In this document: positions 42,066 to 52,837 of the stretch, in pieces
Layout: every line of letters starts with the position of its first letter
Position numbering within the stretch: the first letter of the stretch is position 1
From: Lichina pygmaea
Taxonomy: Eukaryota > Ascomycota > Lichinomycetes > Lichinales > Lichinaceae
Direction: 5' to 3'
DNA length: 64,000 nucleotides
Assembly (NCBI GenBank): GCA_963422465.1
Contig: OY730169.1
Span: forward strand, 4,154,001 to 4,218,000
Program-made: the position numbers and the translations under genes
Notes under the pieces: model-generated
What the model was told of the DNA's origin: nothing
Database searches by the model: none
What the model saw: the letters and a program-made list of their open reading frames with translations, nothing else

Positions 42066-43113
42066 GTAAGTGCTATTTAGCTTAGCCTCGACTAAAGCCT
42101 GGAGAAGATCAGCTGCGTGTTATCGCAAGTCTCAGTTCAACTGCCGGCTTGAACGTATATGGCATATGGCGTACCTTTTTTACAACAATGCCGCCGAGGC
42201 TGTGACAGACGAATAGAAGAGGCCTTTTTTCTGCATCCTTTGCAACTCACTGTCAGCGGTGTGAGCTACAAAGCAGCAGTGAAGATCTCTCATACCCTTC
42301 GCTTCCACTTTAACTTATTGAGCAAATTCCCGGCCTGTTCCTCCACGCCGGCGGTCGACGACTCGAACGCGAGGTTTGCGTTGTATCCGAAAAGGAGCAC
42401 CCTGCTATGAGGTAGATCTTTTGGAAGGAAGTCCCGTAGCCACAGCATGCCTCCGGCGGTCTATGTTGTCTCCGCGTGTGACTCGATCCCGGTGGGATTG
42501 AGCCCGTGCACAGCAACAATGCTTTGGAGTCGCGCCGTCAGCTCCCGGCCCCGAAATCGACACCAAGGAGGAAATGGTGTCGGCCTCGCGGAGGTTGCTT
42601 CTAGGGTTACTCGTGGGATCCTGGGGAATCCTGAGAACAGCTTTCTCGAAGCATTGAGATCGAACTCGTGGTAGCGAGCTTGCAGGGCCTTTCGTTCCCC
42701 CTTGCTCGCAACGGCATACTCGGCTAATGGCAAGAGATTGGATATGACGTTCTCATAGTCCGACCCTCCGGCGCTCTCGAATTTGCATATCGTGTTGTGG
42801 TCGGCGTCCATCAAGATCCGTTCTTCCCGTGTGCCAGGGAGACCGAGGGTTGCCGACTTCATATCAACGACCTAGAAACGGTTAAGATTCGCCCAATGAT
42901 CTCTGGTTTGAAGGCTTACGATTCCGAAATTCTATTCATTGGATTAGAATTTGCTCGGCATACTTTCATGGGTCAACTTACAAGGCCATGTTTACGCAGA
43001 GGGAGCGTTTCGTAGAAACTTAGCACACTGTGATCCCTTGTGAGAACTTACTCAAGGTTCGGCCATATCGGTTCGACAATCACCTTCAGAAAGTCTCGCT
43101 CTATCTTCGCCAT

Positions 43114-43836
43114 CGTTGTCGGCAGCCGATGGTGGCCTGCTCGTTAATATCAGACGCTGTTCGATGTAGAGTTCACCATCTCAGTCTTCTTCGTTGTTCG
43201 TTGTTGCGGCGACGGAGCCACGAACGAGTCGATCAGGAAGAGGGGGAGAGGGAGCTGCGGCAGCCTCGTGAGTGAGCGGAGCGGCAAGTATCCCATTTTG
43301 ATTGGTTCAGCATGCAGTCAGCATGCAGTCAGCATCTGATACGGACAAGACATCCACTTGCAACCTGATCCGGTATCAGCATGAGTTTGCTAAGCCCCAT
43401 TGGGAAAAGGCTGCGACGACGAGAGTTGGATCGTTAGGACATGGTCGACTTGATGTTGGCCCTGTATCGTGACTAGGCCTTAGCCTATCGTAGTTGGAAT
43501 TGGTATCCATCCGGAAAGCTGTACGTACGTACAACATACTCTGTAGGCTCTCGCGAATTCAACATGAAGTGGTCTTGAGATCTCGTGTCAGCACGTACGT
43601 AGATGGTCACTCTAAGCCGGAAAGCTGTATCGCGCGCCCCCAAGCGTGTCTTTTGTGAAGACATGATAAGTGTGGGACCGCAGGGCTGGCATTAGAGGTT
43701 CTCACTGCCATTGAGGCACGAGTAGGTATAAAGCGTGACGATTCCTTTGCTGGAACTGTAACTGTAGAGACGCGCTGTCTTACACTAGAAACCACTCCAG
43801 AAGTCATCAAAACAGCAGCACGACAAGCTCCACGGC
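43114..43836. other. Intergenic
   Basis: About 720 bp between the NLR 5' end and the WW-protein 3' end. It has a small tandem repeat GCATGCAGTCA (near 43,310-43,335). No gene is supported. Confidence 0.5.
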
Positions 43837-44595
43837 TCAATCCCTCAGCCATGCCCTTCTCTTTTCCTCCTTCTTTTCCCTCCTCTTGTCTTTGAACGCC
43901 TTGAGCTCCTTCTTGGTCAGTTTCTTGCCTGACCGCTCTGCCTTGAGACTCTTGCCGTCGTGGCTGTTGGCGGCGGCGTCCACATCAAAAAAGGCACTCA
44001 TCTGTCGCCGGCTCTTGTTCTCGTCATTGAAATTCTCCGGTGCAAGGGCGGCTGCCTGCCACTTGCCCGTGAATCGATTGAAGGTTCCCGTGGCCGAATA
44101 ATCAACGTTGGCTGCTTCCTCCTCAGCTTGCCCTTGTTGCGCGTAGTCGGCTGTAGGGTCATAGTCCCCATGAACAGCTGGATTATATCCCCCATGTGGC
44201 CGTGACCGCTGCTGGGAGCCATCTGCGCCCAGCCCCTCCCCTTCGCTGCCCCTGTCAAAGCTGCGGACAGCTGCTGCTGGTACCTCTGGTACCCGAGGAT
44301 TGGTCCAAGTTGTAGCACCGCTGAATCTGTTGTAGAAGTAATAAGCCTGATGGACATCGTCCCAGACCGGTTCCCATCCGTCGTCGTCAGGGGTCGCTTC
44401 TGGCGGAGCCTCATCAGGTAAGGGTGGTCGGCTGTTATCATCTGGTTGTGAATCAGGTGTGGGGGATTCGGCTTCGCCCGTTTGACTTCTATCGTTGTGG
44501 TCTGTGTCGGCATCACCACTCTGCGATAACTGATCGTCATCGTTAGGGATAGCAGATGACCTGGCGGCCTTACTGGAGCCGGAATCAGATCCCAT
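43837..44595 (-). CDS. WW-domain protein with charged C-terminus, unknown role
   Basis: An intron-free frame starting MGSDSGSSKAARSS at 44595, 252 residues. After an acidic, Ser/Asp/Pro-rich N-terminus comes one WW domain (about residues 72-105) with both signature Trp and the aromatic core: GWEPVWDDVHQAYYFYNRFS...TTWTNPRVP. WW domains bind Pro-rich ligands, often in splicing or transcription proteins. The middle has GTFNRFTGKWQ. The C-terminus is very basic (KKLTKKELKAFKDKRREKKE), like a nuclear localisation signal. I recognise the type (small fungal WW proteins) but cannot name a specific function. A TTG two codons upstream is not a start. Divergence from neighbours and compact length support a real gene. 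Confidence 0.82.
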   Translation of the reverse strand: MGSDSGSSKAARSSAIPNDDDQLSQSGDADTDHNDRSQTGEAESPTPDSQPDDNSRPPLPDEAPPEATPDDDGWEPVWDDVHQAYYFYNRFSGATTWTNPRVPEVPAAAVRSFDRGSEGEGLGADGSQQRSRPHGGYNPAVHGDYDPTADYAQQGQAEEEAANVDYSATGTFNRFTGKWQAAALAPENFNDENKSRRQMSAFFDVDAAANSHDGKSLKAERSGKKLTKKELKAFKDKRREKKEEKRRAWLRD

Positions 44596-45187
44596 CGTCA
44601 ATGTTGGAGATGAATGAATGATGTTGGGTTTCGCGGGTTCCTTTCGGGTACAGTACCACCAAGTTCGTTGGTTGCTATTTTGGCATCAATGGGTCACTAG
44701 AGTGAAAGCCGCTCACGTGTAGAGTCACGTGAGTGCTGAATATAGCCTTAGTCAGTCTAGCTTAGTCAGTGAGCACGCCTCACGTCGGCCTCGAGTCTCT
44801 CGACAATGACTACCCGTGCCATTGGGGGGGGGGGGGGGGGGGCAATACCCCCCCCATGGCATGGGTATCTTTTGACTCCGTCAGAAATCCAAAGTACAGT
44901 ATCTTACGCCAGATTGATGAAGACCGTGAGGGAAGTAGGTACGAGGCTTAGTAAGATGATGTAGGGAAGTAAAACAAGTCGGGCAACCAGTTCACAAGAG
45001 GTGTCCGCTGATCTGGACCCTGCTTGTTGGTGCTCAACTACCGTACGGGTGAAGGGAGAACCCAACATCTATCGACGACTGAAATGATTTTGAAAAATCA
45101 TGCATTGATAGGCGTCACAATCTGCTATCACGAGCTGTTATGAGGGACGCATGATTGAGAAACATTGTTGTCATAGTAAATATCAGA
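44596..45187. other. Intergenic with a GC foldback
   Basis: 590 bp. It holds an inverted repeat at 44811-44867 with a long G run. No gene is seen. It should include the WW-gene promoter and the 3' UTR of the ceramide glucosyltransferase. Confidence 0.5.
44811..44867. repeat. Foldback with TACCCGTGCC ends
   Basis: TACCCGTGCCATTGGGG (left) pairs with CCCCATGGCATGGGTA (right) with few mismatches around a G-run loop. The same end sequence starts the palindrome at 58153. Confidence 0.75.
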
Positions 45188-46904
45188 TTAAGACCGTTTC
45201 GACTTCCATTTCGTCCGCTGAAACCAGCCTATCCGCTGGGCTCCATCCTCCTCCCTGATCTCGTGTACTCTCATATCGACGCCAACACGGAACCGCGTAC
45301 CTCGCCAATTGACGGTGGTCCCACCAAACACGGCCCACGCCCAGATCGGAAAGGCTAAGACTTCCCTTCCTAGCCACGCCATGAGCCACTGGCCGATCGA
45401 TCGCCTTTGCCGCTTGCTGAGCGGCTGCGCAAAGTGCGGCGTTTGTCCGTCGAGCTCTATTGACTTGGCGGAATGAAGCCTGAGATAGAGAGCGCGATCC
45501 AATACAGCCCAGAGCGACACGCTGCTGAGCCAGAAGCCGGCGAAGAGAAGCCAGCCAGGGATTCGTAAAGAATCGTAAAAATGACAGATGTATGTAGTGA
45601 ATGCATACGCGCCGTAAAGAGAGCCAAGAAAGCTCTCCGTCCCCGGCTCCACGAGCGTGGCAAGAGTAACCGTAAATTTTCTGACGCGAAGCCAGCGGAC
45701 CCGTCGAGCGATGTAGTCACGGAGACCCATTTTGGCTATAGGCTGGATAGCTAGATCGCCGAAGACGAGAGCATGTTTGCCCCATTTCCCTCCCTTCTTC
45801 TCGTCCGCGGTCTTTTGCTTCCACAGCAGGTCTCCGATAAGGTGATCTTCGCATATGTTGTGCGAGAAGTAGTCAATCCCAGGGGTTCTCGTGGGATACC
45901 CGGATGTCAGTTGCTCGAGATGCGAGCGCCGGAACATGTTCGACTTGCCCAGAATGCATGGAGCAATCAGGACCGTGTTGATGGCCGTATAAAACTTGGC
46001 GTGAGCTGAGGACATGAACGCTTCCTCGAGCTTACTGCCCGTATCACTCGATATGGTGGAGAGTCCGCAGTCGAAGGGGGTAGTTGGTTTGCTTGCCGCT
46101 GGAGCGTCTGCATTCGCTACCCTTGAGGAAACGCCATTTGGGACGTGCTGATGTTGCAAATCTCCAGTCACGGTAGTGCCTCCGGGGGTATGCACAACCA
46201 AGGGAAGTTGATGCACGAATTTGTACTGCATCTCCCGTCCTCCATCCGGCTTCAGTCCGCACAGCTTGTCGACCATGTGACCACAAGCTTCCTTTCCCAC
46301 CCAAACGTTACAATCCAAGACCCATAGGATGTCACCCTTGGCCTCTCGATAGCCTCTGCTCATATTCCTTATCTTTGGATTCGGTCCAAGGGCATTCTTT
46401 AGATTCCCTTGCAGGAGAGGGTCTTCCGTTTCCGCCAAGATCATCGCGTCGAAGCCTACGAGCTCGGCCAGCACATGTTCCAAGACCGGGAAAGCGGGAT
46501 CATCTCTGGAAGACACGCAGAGGAAGATCGTGAGCTTTGCCCTTGGGTATCTCTGATGGAACGTGGCCGCCAGGCATTGGTATAGCTCTGGGTCGAGTCC
46601 TCTGACGGGCCGTAGAATAGTGACATGGGGTACTTCGTCTGGGGACAGCCGTGGCGAGACTGCTGGAGCTGGTCGAGAAGAGTAATATCGCCATCTGCCA
46701 GGCGTTAGTCTCAGTGCCTCACAATGAAGATAGAGCACTGTACAGTTGAATGCTTCCCAAAGCGCTGACCACTAGCACTATGAGATACCACACCAGTGCA
46801 CCTGTGGCGATGATCAAGCTCCAAGTAGGCAATCTGCCTTCGAGAGATGCATCTCTACCATGCGAGTTTGCAACATCAAGCATAACCTGCTCCGCCATAG
46901 ACAT
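45188..46904 (-). CDS. Ceramide glucosyltransferase (glucosylceramide synthase)
   Basis: Transfers glucose from UDP-glucose to ceramide on Golgi/ER membranes, making the glucosylceramide that fungal growth and virulence often need. Exons 46744-46904 and 45188-46694 (49-bp intron) give 555 residues. The N-terminus carries a signal-anchor helix (SLIIATGALVWYLIVLVVSA). The GT2 domain follows with VTILRPVRGLDPELYQ, the D1 motif VLDCNVWVG, DLQH, the D3 motif ICEDH in FSHNICEDHLIGDLLW, and the (Q/R)xxRW box RRVRWLRVRK. Further membrane helices fill the C-terminal third (AYAFTTYICHFY, LLFAGFWLSSVSLWAVL, WLGREVLAFPIWAWAVF). The true start is the ATG at 46904; an upstream TTG at 46916 is not a start. 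All catalytic motifs are intact. Confidence 0.93.
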
Positions 46905-47091
46905 GATGTCTTGCAAGATGCGTTCTTCATCTTGTGTTGAGGTCTTAATATAATTAGGAGTTCGTTTTTGGAAAGTGCAGCAAGTCTATCGGTAAGTTCC
47001 GCTCATAGCACGTGTCTACTGCCGGCTCGTACCACAATCGTGGACCGATTGGCAAGTACGAGGGGTGTACGTATGTACGAGGGGTGTGATA

Positions 47092-47418
47092 GATATATTG
47101 TTAGCAAAGCACTATTAGTAAGCTGAAAAACCAGTGACGGTGTCAAAACACTGAGCCACCGACTCACTCCAGTCAAGCCCCAAGTATGGATCAGGTCCCT
47201 GAGTTCCTCGATACACCAGCAACTCCAAGACGACAGCAGAGGAGTGGCTGGAAAAGCTGATGGACTCGATGCAAACACGTTGCCAGGCAGTCATTGATGC
47301 CAACGGGGGTCATACTGAATATTGAACGGTATCTGTCTCAGGAGTTCTGACAATGCGGCTCTGCAACTAGCTTTTGACTGTACCTCCGTCCGGTACCGTA
47401 CTTTGCTAACAATATATC
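47092..47418. repeat. Inverted-repeat element, possible MITE
   Basis: GATATATTGTTAGCAAAG (47092-47109) is matched by its exact reverse complement at 47401-47418, 18 bp with no mismatch. TA lies inside both ends, so a TA-flanked element starting TTGTTAGCAAAG is possible. The interior is about 290 bp with no coding frame. It lies between the ceramide glucosyltransferase promoter and the CAF-1 3' end. Confidence 0.7.
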
Positions 47419-47668
47419 CGTCATACAACTCGTACAGCTACTGAAGCCGGCCAACAAAAGGCAATCTCTACGTAGTCTATCCACAACTTGAATGTCATCT
47501 CGGCTCCGAAGGTCTACAAGATGTCGAGCTTTGAGTTTCATATCGAAGCAGAGCAAAGAAGAGTCCATAGAGATGAATGCGCCTTAGCCACACTTGAAAT
47601 CATGATAGCCAGCAAGTGAAGAAAGCCAATCTCCACAAATCCCAACAAGGGAGTAGCACTGTACCCCG

Positions 47669-49881
47669 TCATGCATCGCCAACAAGTCTCCATCGTTTGT
47701 CCACCTCTTTTACCCCCACACGAGCTGCGTAAGCATTTAGAGTGTCCTTGATGACATCCTTGGGGACTTTAGGGAGCCTAGGGGGTAGTGTCAGCCTTGT
47801 AGGTATTTACTCATGAAATGGACGGTGGCCTACCTCTTCTTCAATACTTCTATCAGCCCCGTCTTGGTCAGGTCACTGTTCCGAACCGTCTCCTTGAAGG
47901 CGGGCATATGCTCCTGAGCTAGGAGTACCTTCCCACGTTTCGATCCTTTGCCAGCGCCCTTGAAGAGGTTCTCTGTCGAGTCCACGAGGGTTGACCGGTT
48001 GATTGCGGTGTTCCCGCTACCGACTGCATGAAGCGGTAGGCGTGGTGGGTCCATTGGATATATCTCTTTCATCGTTACCTTCACAGACGGGTCCGTGTCG
48101 ATGCATGCTGAGCTTTTGGCAGAGGTCACCGGATGCCAGTATCTCGCCGAGAATGGGTCGATGGGTGTCTGAGCAGCATCTTGAGTTGGAGTAAGTATCA
48201 GTAGCTACTGTGCAGAAACATTCACTCACCATTTAGAAGCTCCATCCTGAGTTCTCCGAACAAGACCGATGACTGCGCTTCATCGGCTTTTGCACCAAGC
48301 TGCCCATCAACACCCTCCCACCTCAAGCCGCTGCAGATTGGTTCCAAATCACTTAGAACCATGCGACGCTTGTTCGGAGGACCGTCGGTTTCGGCGTCAT
48401 CGAGAAACTCGTCCATTTCCCCGTCATCCTCACTCTCGACGTCCTCCTCGCTTTCTACGTCTACGTCATCTCCGTCTTCAGGGTTCTCCCACTCAACTTC
48501 AGAATCGTAATCGTAGTCGGTGTCCGGCAATGAACGCTCAAATGGACATCTGCCAAGCCTCAATCGTGACCCAGCAGGCGGCTGTTTGGAAAATGTACCT
48601 CGATACGGCGGTCGAACATCCTCGAAATATTGCAGCGCTTTGATGGGTAGAGAGTCAAGTAGACATATTGGGTCTCTAGTCGGTCTTTCGTTGTCGAAGG
48701 AGAGAGGGTCGGCTGCTCTCTGAACTGCCGCGACAATATCCTTGACGTTGGCAGAAGAAGTCAACCGCCGAAGACTAATCGCTTTGAACGAGGACCTCAA
48801 GTTGGGTTGAATGATAGAGACTGATTCAACGCTATGTCGGGCCGAGCGATAGGTCCCCAAGGCTTCATCGAGAGTGTCGCGAACAGCCGGTAGATCTTTG
48901 GCTCCTTGGAATCTGTTCTGAGCAGCCCAGGAGACATGAGCCTTCTGGAAAAACGGTTGAAAGATCTCGTCGAAGAGTTCGTTGGTAGATTTCGTAGGAG
49001 AACGGGATTTGACGTCATGAGGTTCGAAGGTTGAGCGGCTGGCCGTTGGAGATCTCGGTCCGACTCTAGCGTGTTCTGCGGAAGCAGCTTCCAGCTTATC
49101 CTCCTTGGTCTTTTCAGAGCTGGTTGTTTCTTTGGCTCCAGGGAAGAATGCGTTGAGCCGCAGTTGAGACTGGTTCAAGTTTCAGCGGAGAGGCTGTGCG
49201 CGGATAGACTGACAAGCACTCACCCTGTCCTTGCTCTCCTTAGCCCCATCCTTCTTCCTCCTTGCCTCCTCTTTTTCCTTCTGTTCCTCCACCTTGGCTA
49301 GGCGCTTTTCCTCACGCTCGATTGCCTTCTTTCGTCGGTCTGCCTCGCGCTCTTGCTGCTGTTGTTGCTTTTTAGTGTCTTTCTGTCGCTTCTCAGCTTC
49401 CTTCACTTGACGTTCCTCGTCACGTTTCGCTTTCTACCCGGTCGAGATACGTAAGCGTCCATTCCTGCGAGTCGAGCCCTTGGACTGATCTGTGGTAGGA
49501 ATAGTGCCAGACCATTTCCGCTCTTTGACGAGTTTTCATATCTTTCTCCCTCTGCCTCTCTTCCCTTTCCTCGGCGGTCAACCTCCTCCGCTTAGTCGAC
49601 CGCGACGAGTCAGGATCTGCGTCGACTCCCACCCCGTTCGCGACGTCTGCCTTTTCATCATGGTTACCACGGTCCGTCGGTAAACTGTCTAGGTCTGCTT
49701 GGGAACGAGAGTCGTTCGGCTCTGTCGAGTCGTCGTCCTCATCTAAGTTTGAATTTCGTGACACGGAAACATTCCTCGGAGCATCGGTGTGGTGGTTGAT
49801 CATGACCGCATATCCAGCCTCACCAAATAGTGTCGGCTCATCTGGACTGATGTGGTTGTTTGGAGGGGACACCAAGGTCAT
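47669..49881 (-). CDS. RLF2: Chromatin assembly factor 1, large subunit
   Basis: The p150/Cac1 subunit deposits H3-H4 behind replication forks through PCNA. Exons 49513-49881, 49224-49433, 48230-49169, 47834-48179 and 47669-47777 join in frame to 657 residues. The order is an acidic N-terminus, a KER region of charged coiled coil (about residues 95-192, RRKKAIEREEKRLAKVEEQKE), then the PCNA-interacting motif QLRLNAFF (about residues 195-202) exactly after an intron. The conserved CAF-1 A domain follows (YFEDVRPPYRGTFSK and SEVEWENPEDGDDVD), and then a strongly acidic stretch. The C-terminus (RNSDLTKTGLIEVLKKR joined to LPKVPKDVIKDTLNAYA) is the winged-helix DNA-binding end. Intron phases all agree, and the conserved order leaves little doubt. 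Confidence 0.92.
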
Positions 49882-50804
49882 TGTCTCGTTCTGACCGGCG
49901 TGCCGGGAGGCTTAGCTGTAGCTACAAAAAATGAAGAGTGTGATTGTTTCCACCCTGAGCGCGACGCGACTATGAGCAGCAACGCGTAGAGAGTGTTATC
50001 CCCTCTTGATTGCCGCGGGATTAGTAAGGCACTGTACGTACACGGCAATCGGCTGACTAACTACGAGACCGGTACCTACGAGTAAACACGAAGACCACGT
50101 CCGAGTGTGTATGTACTGTACGCTCCGTACTGTATGTACGTATGTACGAAGTACGGAGTACCCCATCATGGATCAGGGAGCCTGGAAGCGGACCCTCCTG
50201 ATGAAAGGCACACTACCGTAACATCAATTCATTTGAAGCTACCACCAAGGGTTCTAGTGGTCTCCAAGTCGAGTGACTCTGCCGACTGTCCCATCGAGAT
50301 AATTCCAGTACGTATCACCAGCTCAACCAAGCATTGACGCCCGTGTACTCAACCAACTCACGCTAAGCCGTTTCATTATGCTTTAAGTGCGGATGATCAT
50401 TCCACCGGATTGTCCATTATCGATTGCCACATGATCTGGTGATGCAGTCAGTGTTGGAAAACATTGATGTGGCGTGGCTGAGGACTTCCGAGTACAGTGT
50501 ACGGTATGGAATGGATATCTGGACTTGTATCTGAGGACGAGCCACCTCGCATTCTCAGCAGCAATTTATGGTCTTCCTGGCACCTTTATTTGTTCAATGA
50601 AACAAAGATGTGAAGTCAAAGAGGGCCTTTTGACCTATCATAGTTCTTGAAGAATTCTTTGGCCTCTTCATCGAGTACTTATATACGTTCTGTACGGTAC
50701 AGTGGCGACAGGTGCCATAGTGGCCGAAGGCTATCGAGCAATACTTCATGCTCCTCAGGAGACGGCCAAATTTCAGCCATCTTACACATACCAGTACTGT
50801 AGAT
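49882..50804. promoter_or_regulatory. Divergent intergenic region RLF2 / SPO11
   Basis: 920 bp between divergent starts. A cluster of GTAC-rich palindromic sequence (ACTGTATGTACGTATGTACGAAGTACGGAGTA, first part near 50,130) lies near its middle. No gene is supported. Confidence 0.4.
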
Positions 50805-52566
50805 ATGGACCTTACAAAGATACTCAATCCCTTAGTGGGAGAAAATCCGAGCCAAGCATCAGTCAGCTATCCCAGTCTGTCAGTGGAAGTCGAGTCCAGC
50901 GTGCCATCGTCTTCAGAAGGCGTCCTTCCCCCAATAAGCTCTCTACGCGATGGCGCTTCATCTCAAATAAATGCCACCCAGAGCACTAGATGTAGTGTCA
51001 TACCTGCTAGTGATCAGAGCAGGTACGGAGCGATCAGGAACAGTTCAACCGTCTCCTCAAACTTCTCAACTGGGCTTGATGCTGAATAGCGCAGAGAACT
51101 AGTGATCTTCAAGATTGAAGAGATGATTCAGAGTATCGTCGACGGCATCGTTGATGATGCAGCTAGCCTAGACTTGCAGCTATCCGTCAGGGGCATAGCG
51201 AGCACACAATCTCAAGACGAAAATGGTGGAGGGATATCAGGCTCCCAGGGAGGCCGCATCAAAATCATCAGGTTTCCCGGCAGCACCCCTAACGAAGCTT
51301 GGAGATTCGGTAGGTCCTAGGGAATATGAAGGTGCTCTTAGCTGACGTGTTTTGTAGCCGTCGTTATTAGAATCCTTGAGCTGATGCACGAAGCTCTGAC
51401 CAATGGCTCTATCATGACAAAAAGGTCAGTCCAGCTAAGTTCGAACGAAGCTATACATGGCTGTAAACTCCATAACCCTTGATCTGATGCTCGCAACAGG
51501 GATTTGTTCTACAAAGACCCGCAGCTTTTTGTCAGGCAAAACATAGTGGATCGATACGTCGACGACATTGCCTGCACGTTTGGAGTTCAGAGACACTCGC
51601 TGAACGTGGTCAGTCTCAGTACTTAGCACTGAACATGAATGCGTAATCTAATACGGTCCATCCAGGTAGCTGCTGCAAAGGGTCTTGTCGTAGGCCCCTT
51701 AAAGATCCTGAAACCCAATGGATCGTTGTTGGACTGCTCGGCAGAGGTGGAAGTACAGCTGCGCCTCTTCCAACCTCTGTTGTGATGCCTCGTCTGTGCA
51801 GGTACTGACATCAGGTACTCCATTTAAAGGGAGTACTAGTGCCCAGTACTCTAGAGATCCAGAATGTGGACCTCTCTGGAGTCCGCTGGATTCTGGTAAT
51901 TGAAAAGGAGGTCCGAGCCACTCCCCTGGCATGGATGACCTGACGCTCAGACTCGTTAACAGGCCACATTCCGCTCGTTGGCTGTCAATAAGTTCTGGGG
52001 GAGCCTGTCCATAGGTGAAGGGCTTCTTATCACGGTATCGGCAATCTGGGCATTCTCCGAAATTAATATCCTCTAATAATTGAAAGGCCAAGGGCTATCC
52101 AGACATCTCAACCCGCTCGTTCCTCCGACTCCTGGCCACGCACCCGTCCGTCCACGAAGCTCAACCGCCACGGATGTACGGTCTCGTCGACTTCGATCCC
52201 GACAGCATCGGTATTTTGTCGACCTACAAGTATGGGTCCTTGGCTCTGCCGCACGAGAACGAGCATCTCAGGGTATCGACTTTGTGGTGGCTGGGAGTCC
52301 GCAGCAGTGCCGTCTTCACGGCTGACGCCTCGGGAGAAGGACGAGGTCTAATTCCAATGACTTTGAGAAATCGCAGAAAAGCCCGAAGCTTGTTGGACAA
52401 GCCCCCGTTCCAGGAAGAGGCAGACGAAGCGGAATGGAGGCGTGAGCTGCAGATCATGCTGATGCTCAATCGAAAGGCCGAGATTCAGTGCATGAGTGAC
52501 TCTGACGGAGGTCTCGAACGGTGGCTAGGCAGGGAGATTGTTACGCGATATTTGGCCGACAAGTGA
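50805..52566 (+). CDS. SPO11: Meiotic double-strand-break transesterase Spo11
   Basis: Topo VI A-like protein that makes meiotic DNA breaks. Eight exons join in frame: 50805-51022, 51095-51309, 51358-51424, 51500-51608, 51666-51752, 51815-51910, 51963-52034 and 52087-52566, giving 447 residues. The 5Y-CAP (winged-helix) part has AVVIRILELMHEAL, then KRDLFYKDPQLF with the catalytic Tyr, and VDRYVDDIACTFGV. SLNVVAAAKGLV follows. The Toprim part has WILVIEKEATFRSL (metal-binding Glu), AKGYPDISTRSFL, and GLVDFDPDSIGILSTYKYGS (Asp pair). All catalytic residues are present. The weakest join is exon 5 to exon 6, where the donor after SAEVE could shift by two codons. The start at 50805 (MDLTKILNPLVG) is favoured over an in-frame ATG at 50748; the N-terminus is poorly conserved in the family. 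It is convergent with UBC7. Confidence 0.92.
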
Positions 52567-52837
52567 TCGTTTCAACAGCTGACGACAGTATCTCGATGTG
52601 CTATGGCGTAGCTAGAGGCTCCCTTGGGTCGTTTCTCATCTGCAAAGACAGAGTGACAGATTAGCTGAAAAATATCTAATGAGATGGCTGCTTCTTCAAG
52701 TGCATCGGGGACATTCGTGAAAACGTACAACAACGACACGCCATCTTTCAATCGTACTCCTAAGCCGAGATTCAAGCCCTCACACAGCCAGCCTCGAGCA
52801 AACAGTGCCATCATGATCATCAGTGTCATCTGGCTAT

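Larger units (their letters stand above)
37574..43113 (-). pseudogene. NLR (STAND) gene: hydrolase pieces, NB-ARC and start of TPR; disrupted
   Basis: Fungal NLRs of this class detect foreign or non-self cues and trigger cell death. On the minus strand I read FYETLPLRKHGL then VVDMKSATLGLPG and MDADHNTICKFES (exons 42982-43018 and ending at 42871), which is the C-terminal part of a SesB-like hydrolase domain. Next is IVAVHGLNPTG ... RDFLPKDLP ... RPLLFVCHSLGGIVVKK (nucleophile elbow CHSLGG, near 42,200). [10 protein letters not shown]...GIAFFATPH follows over an intron at 42099-42174, and this exon is split by the insertion at 39035-42065. Then comes the NB-ARC domain with P-loop GLGGVGKSQ (across a 52-bp intron, 38709-38760), Walker B WVMIIDNADD and HLPLAIVQAG, and a TPR start at NAYLPHAFAVL. 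The frame stops at 37574 after half a TPR. There is an internal stop at 42461-42463 (ESHAETT-stop, probably once Trp) and a probable frame slip near 42,235. Confidence 0.8.

Noticed and set aside
43019-43051. A 33-bp intron joining MAKIERDF...WPNL to FYETLPL at the NLR 5' end
   Set aside because: Too short for a normal fungal intron. The upstream exon is uncertain, so only the general 5' limit of the pseudogene is given.
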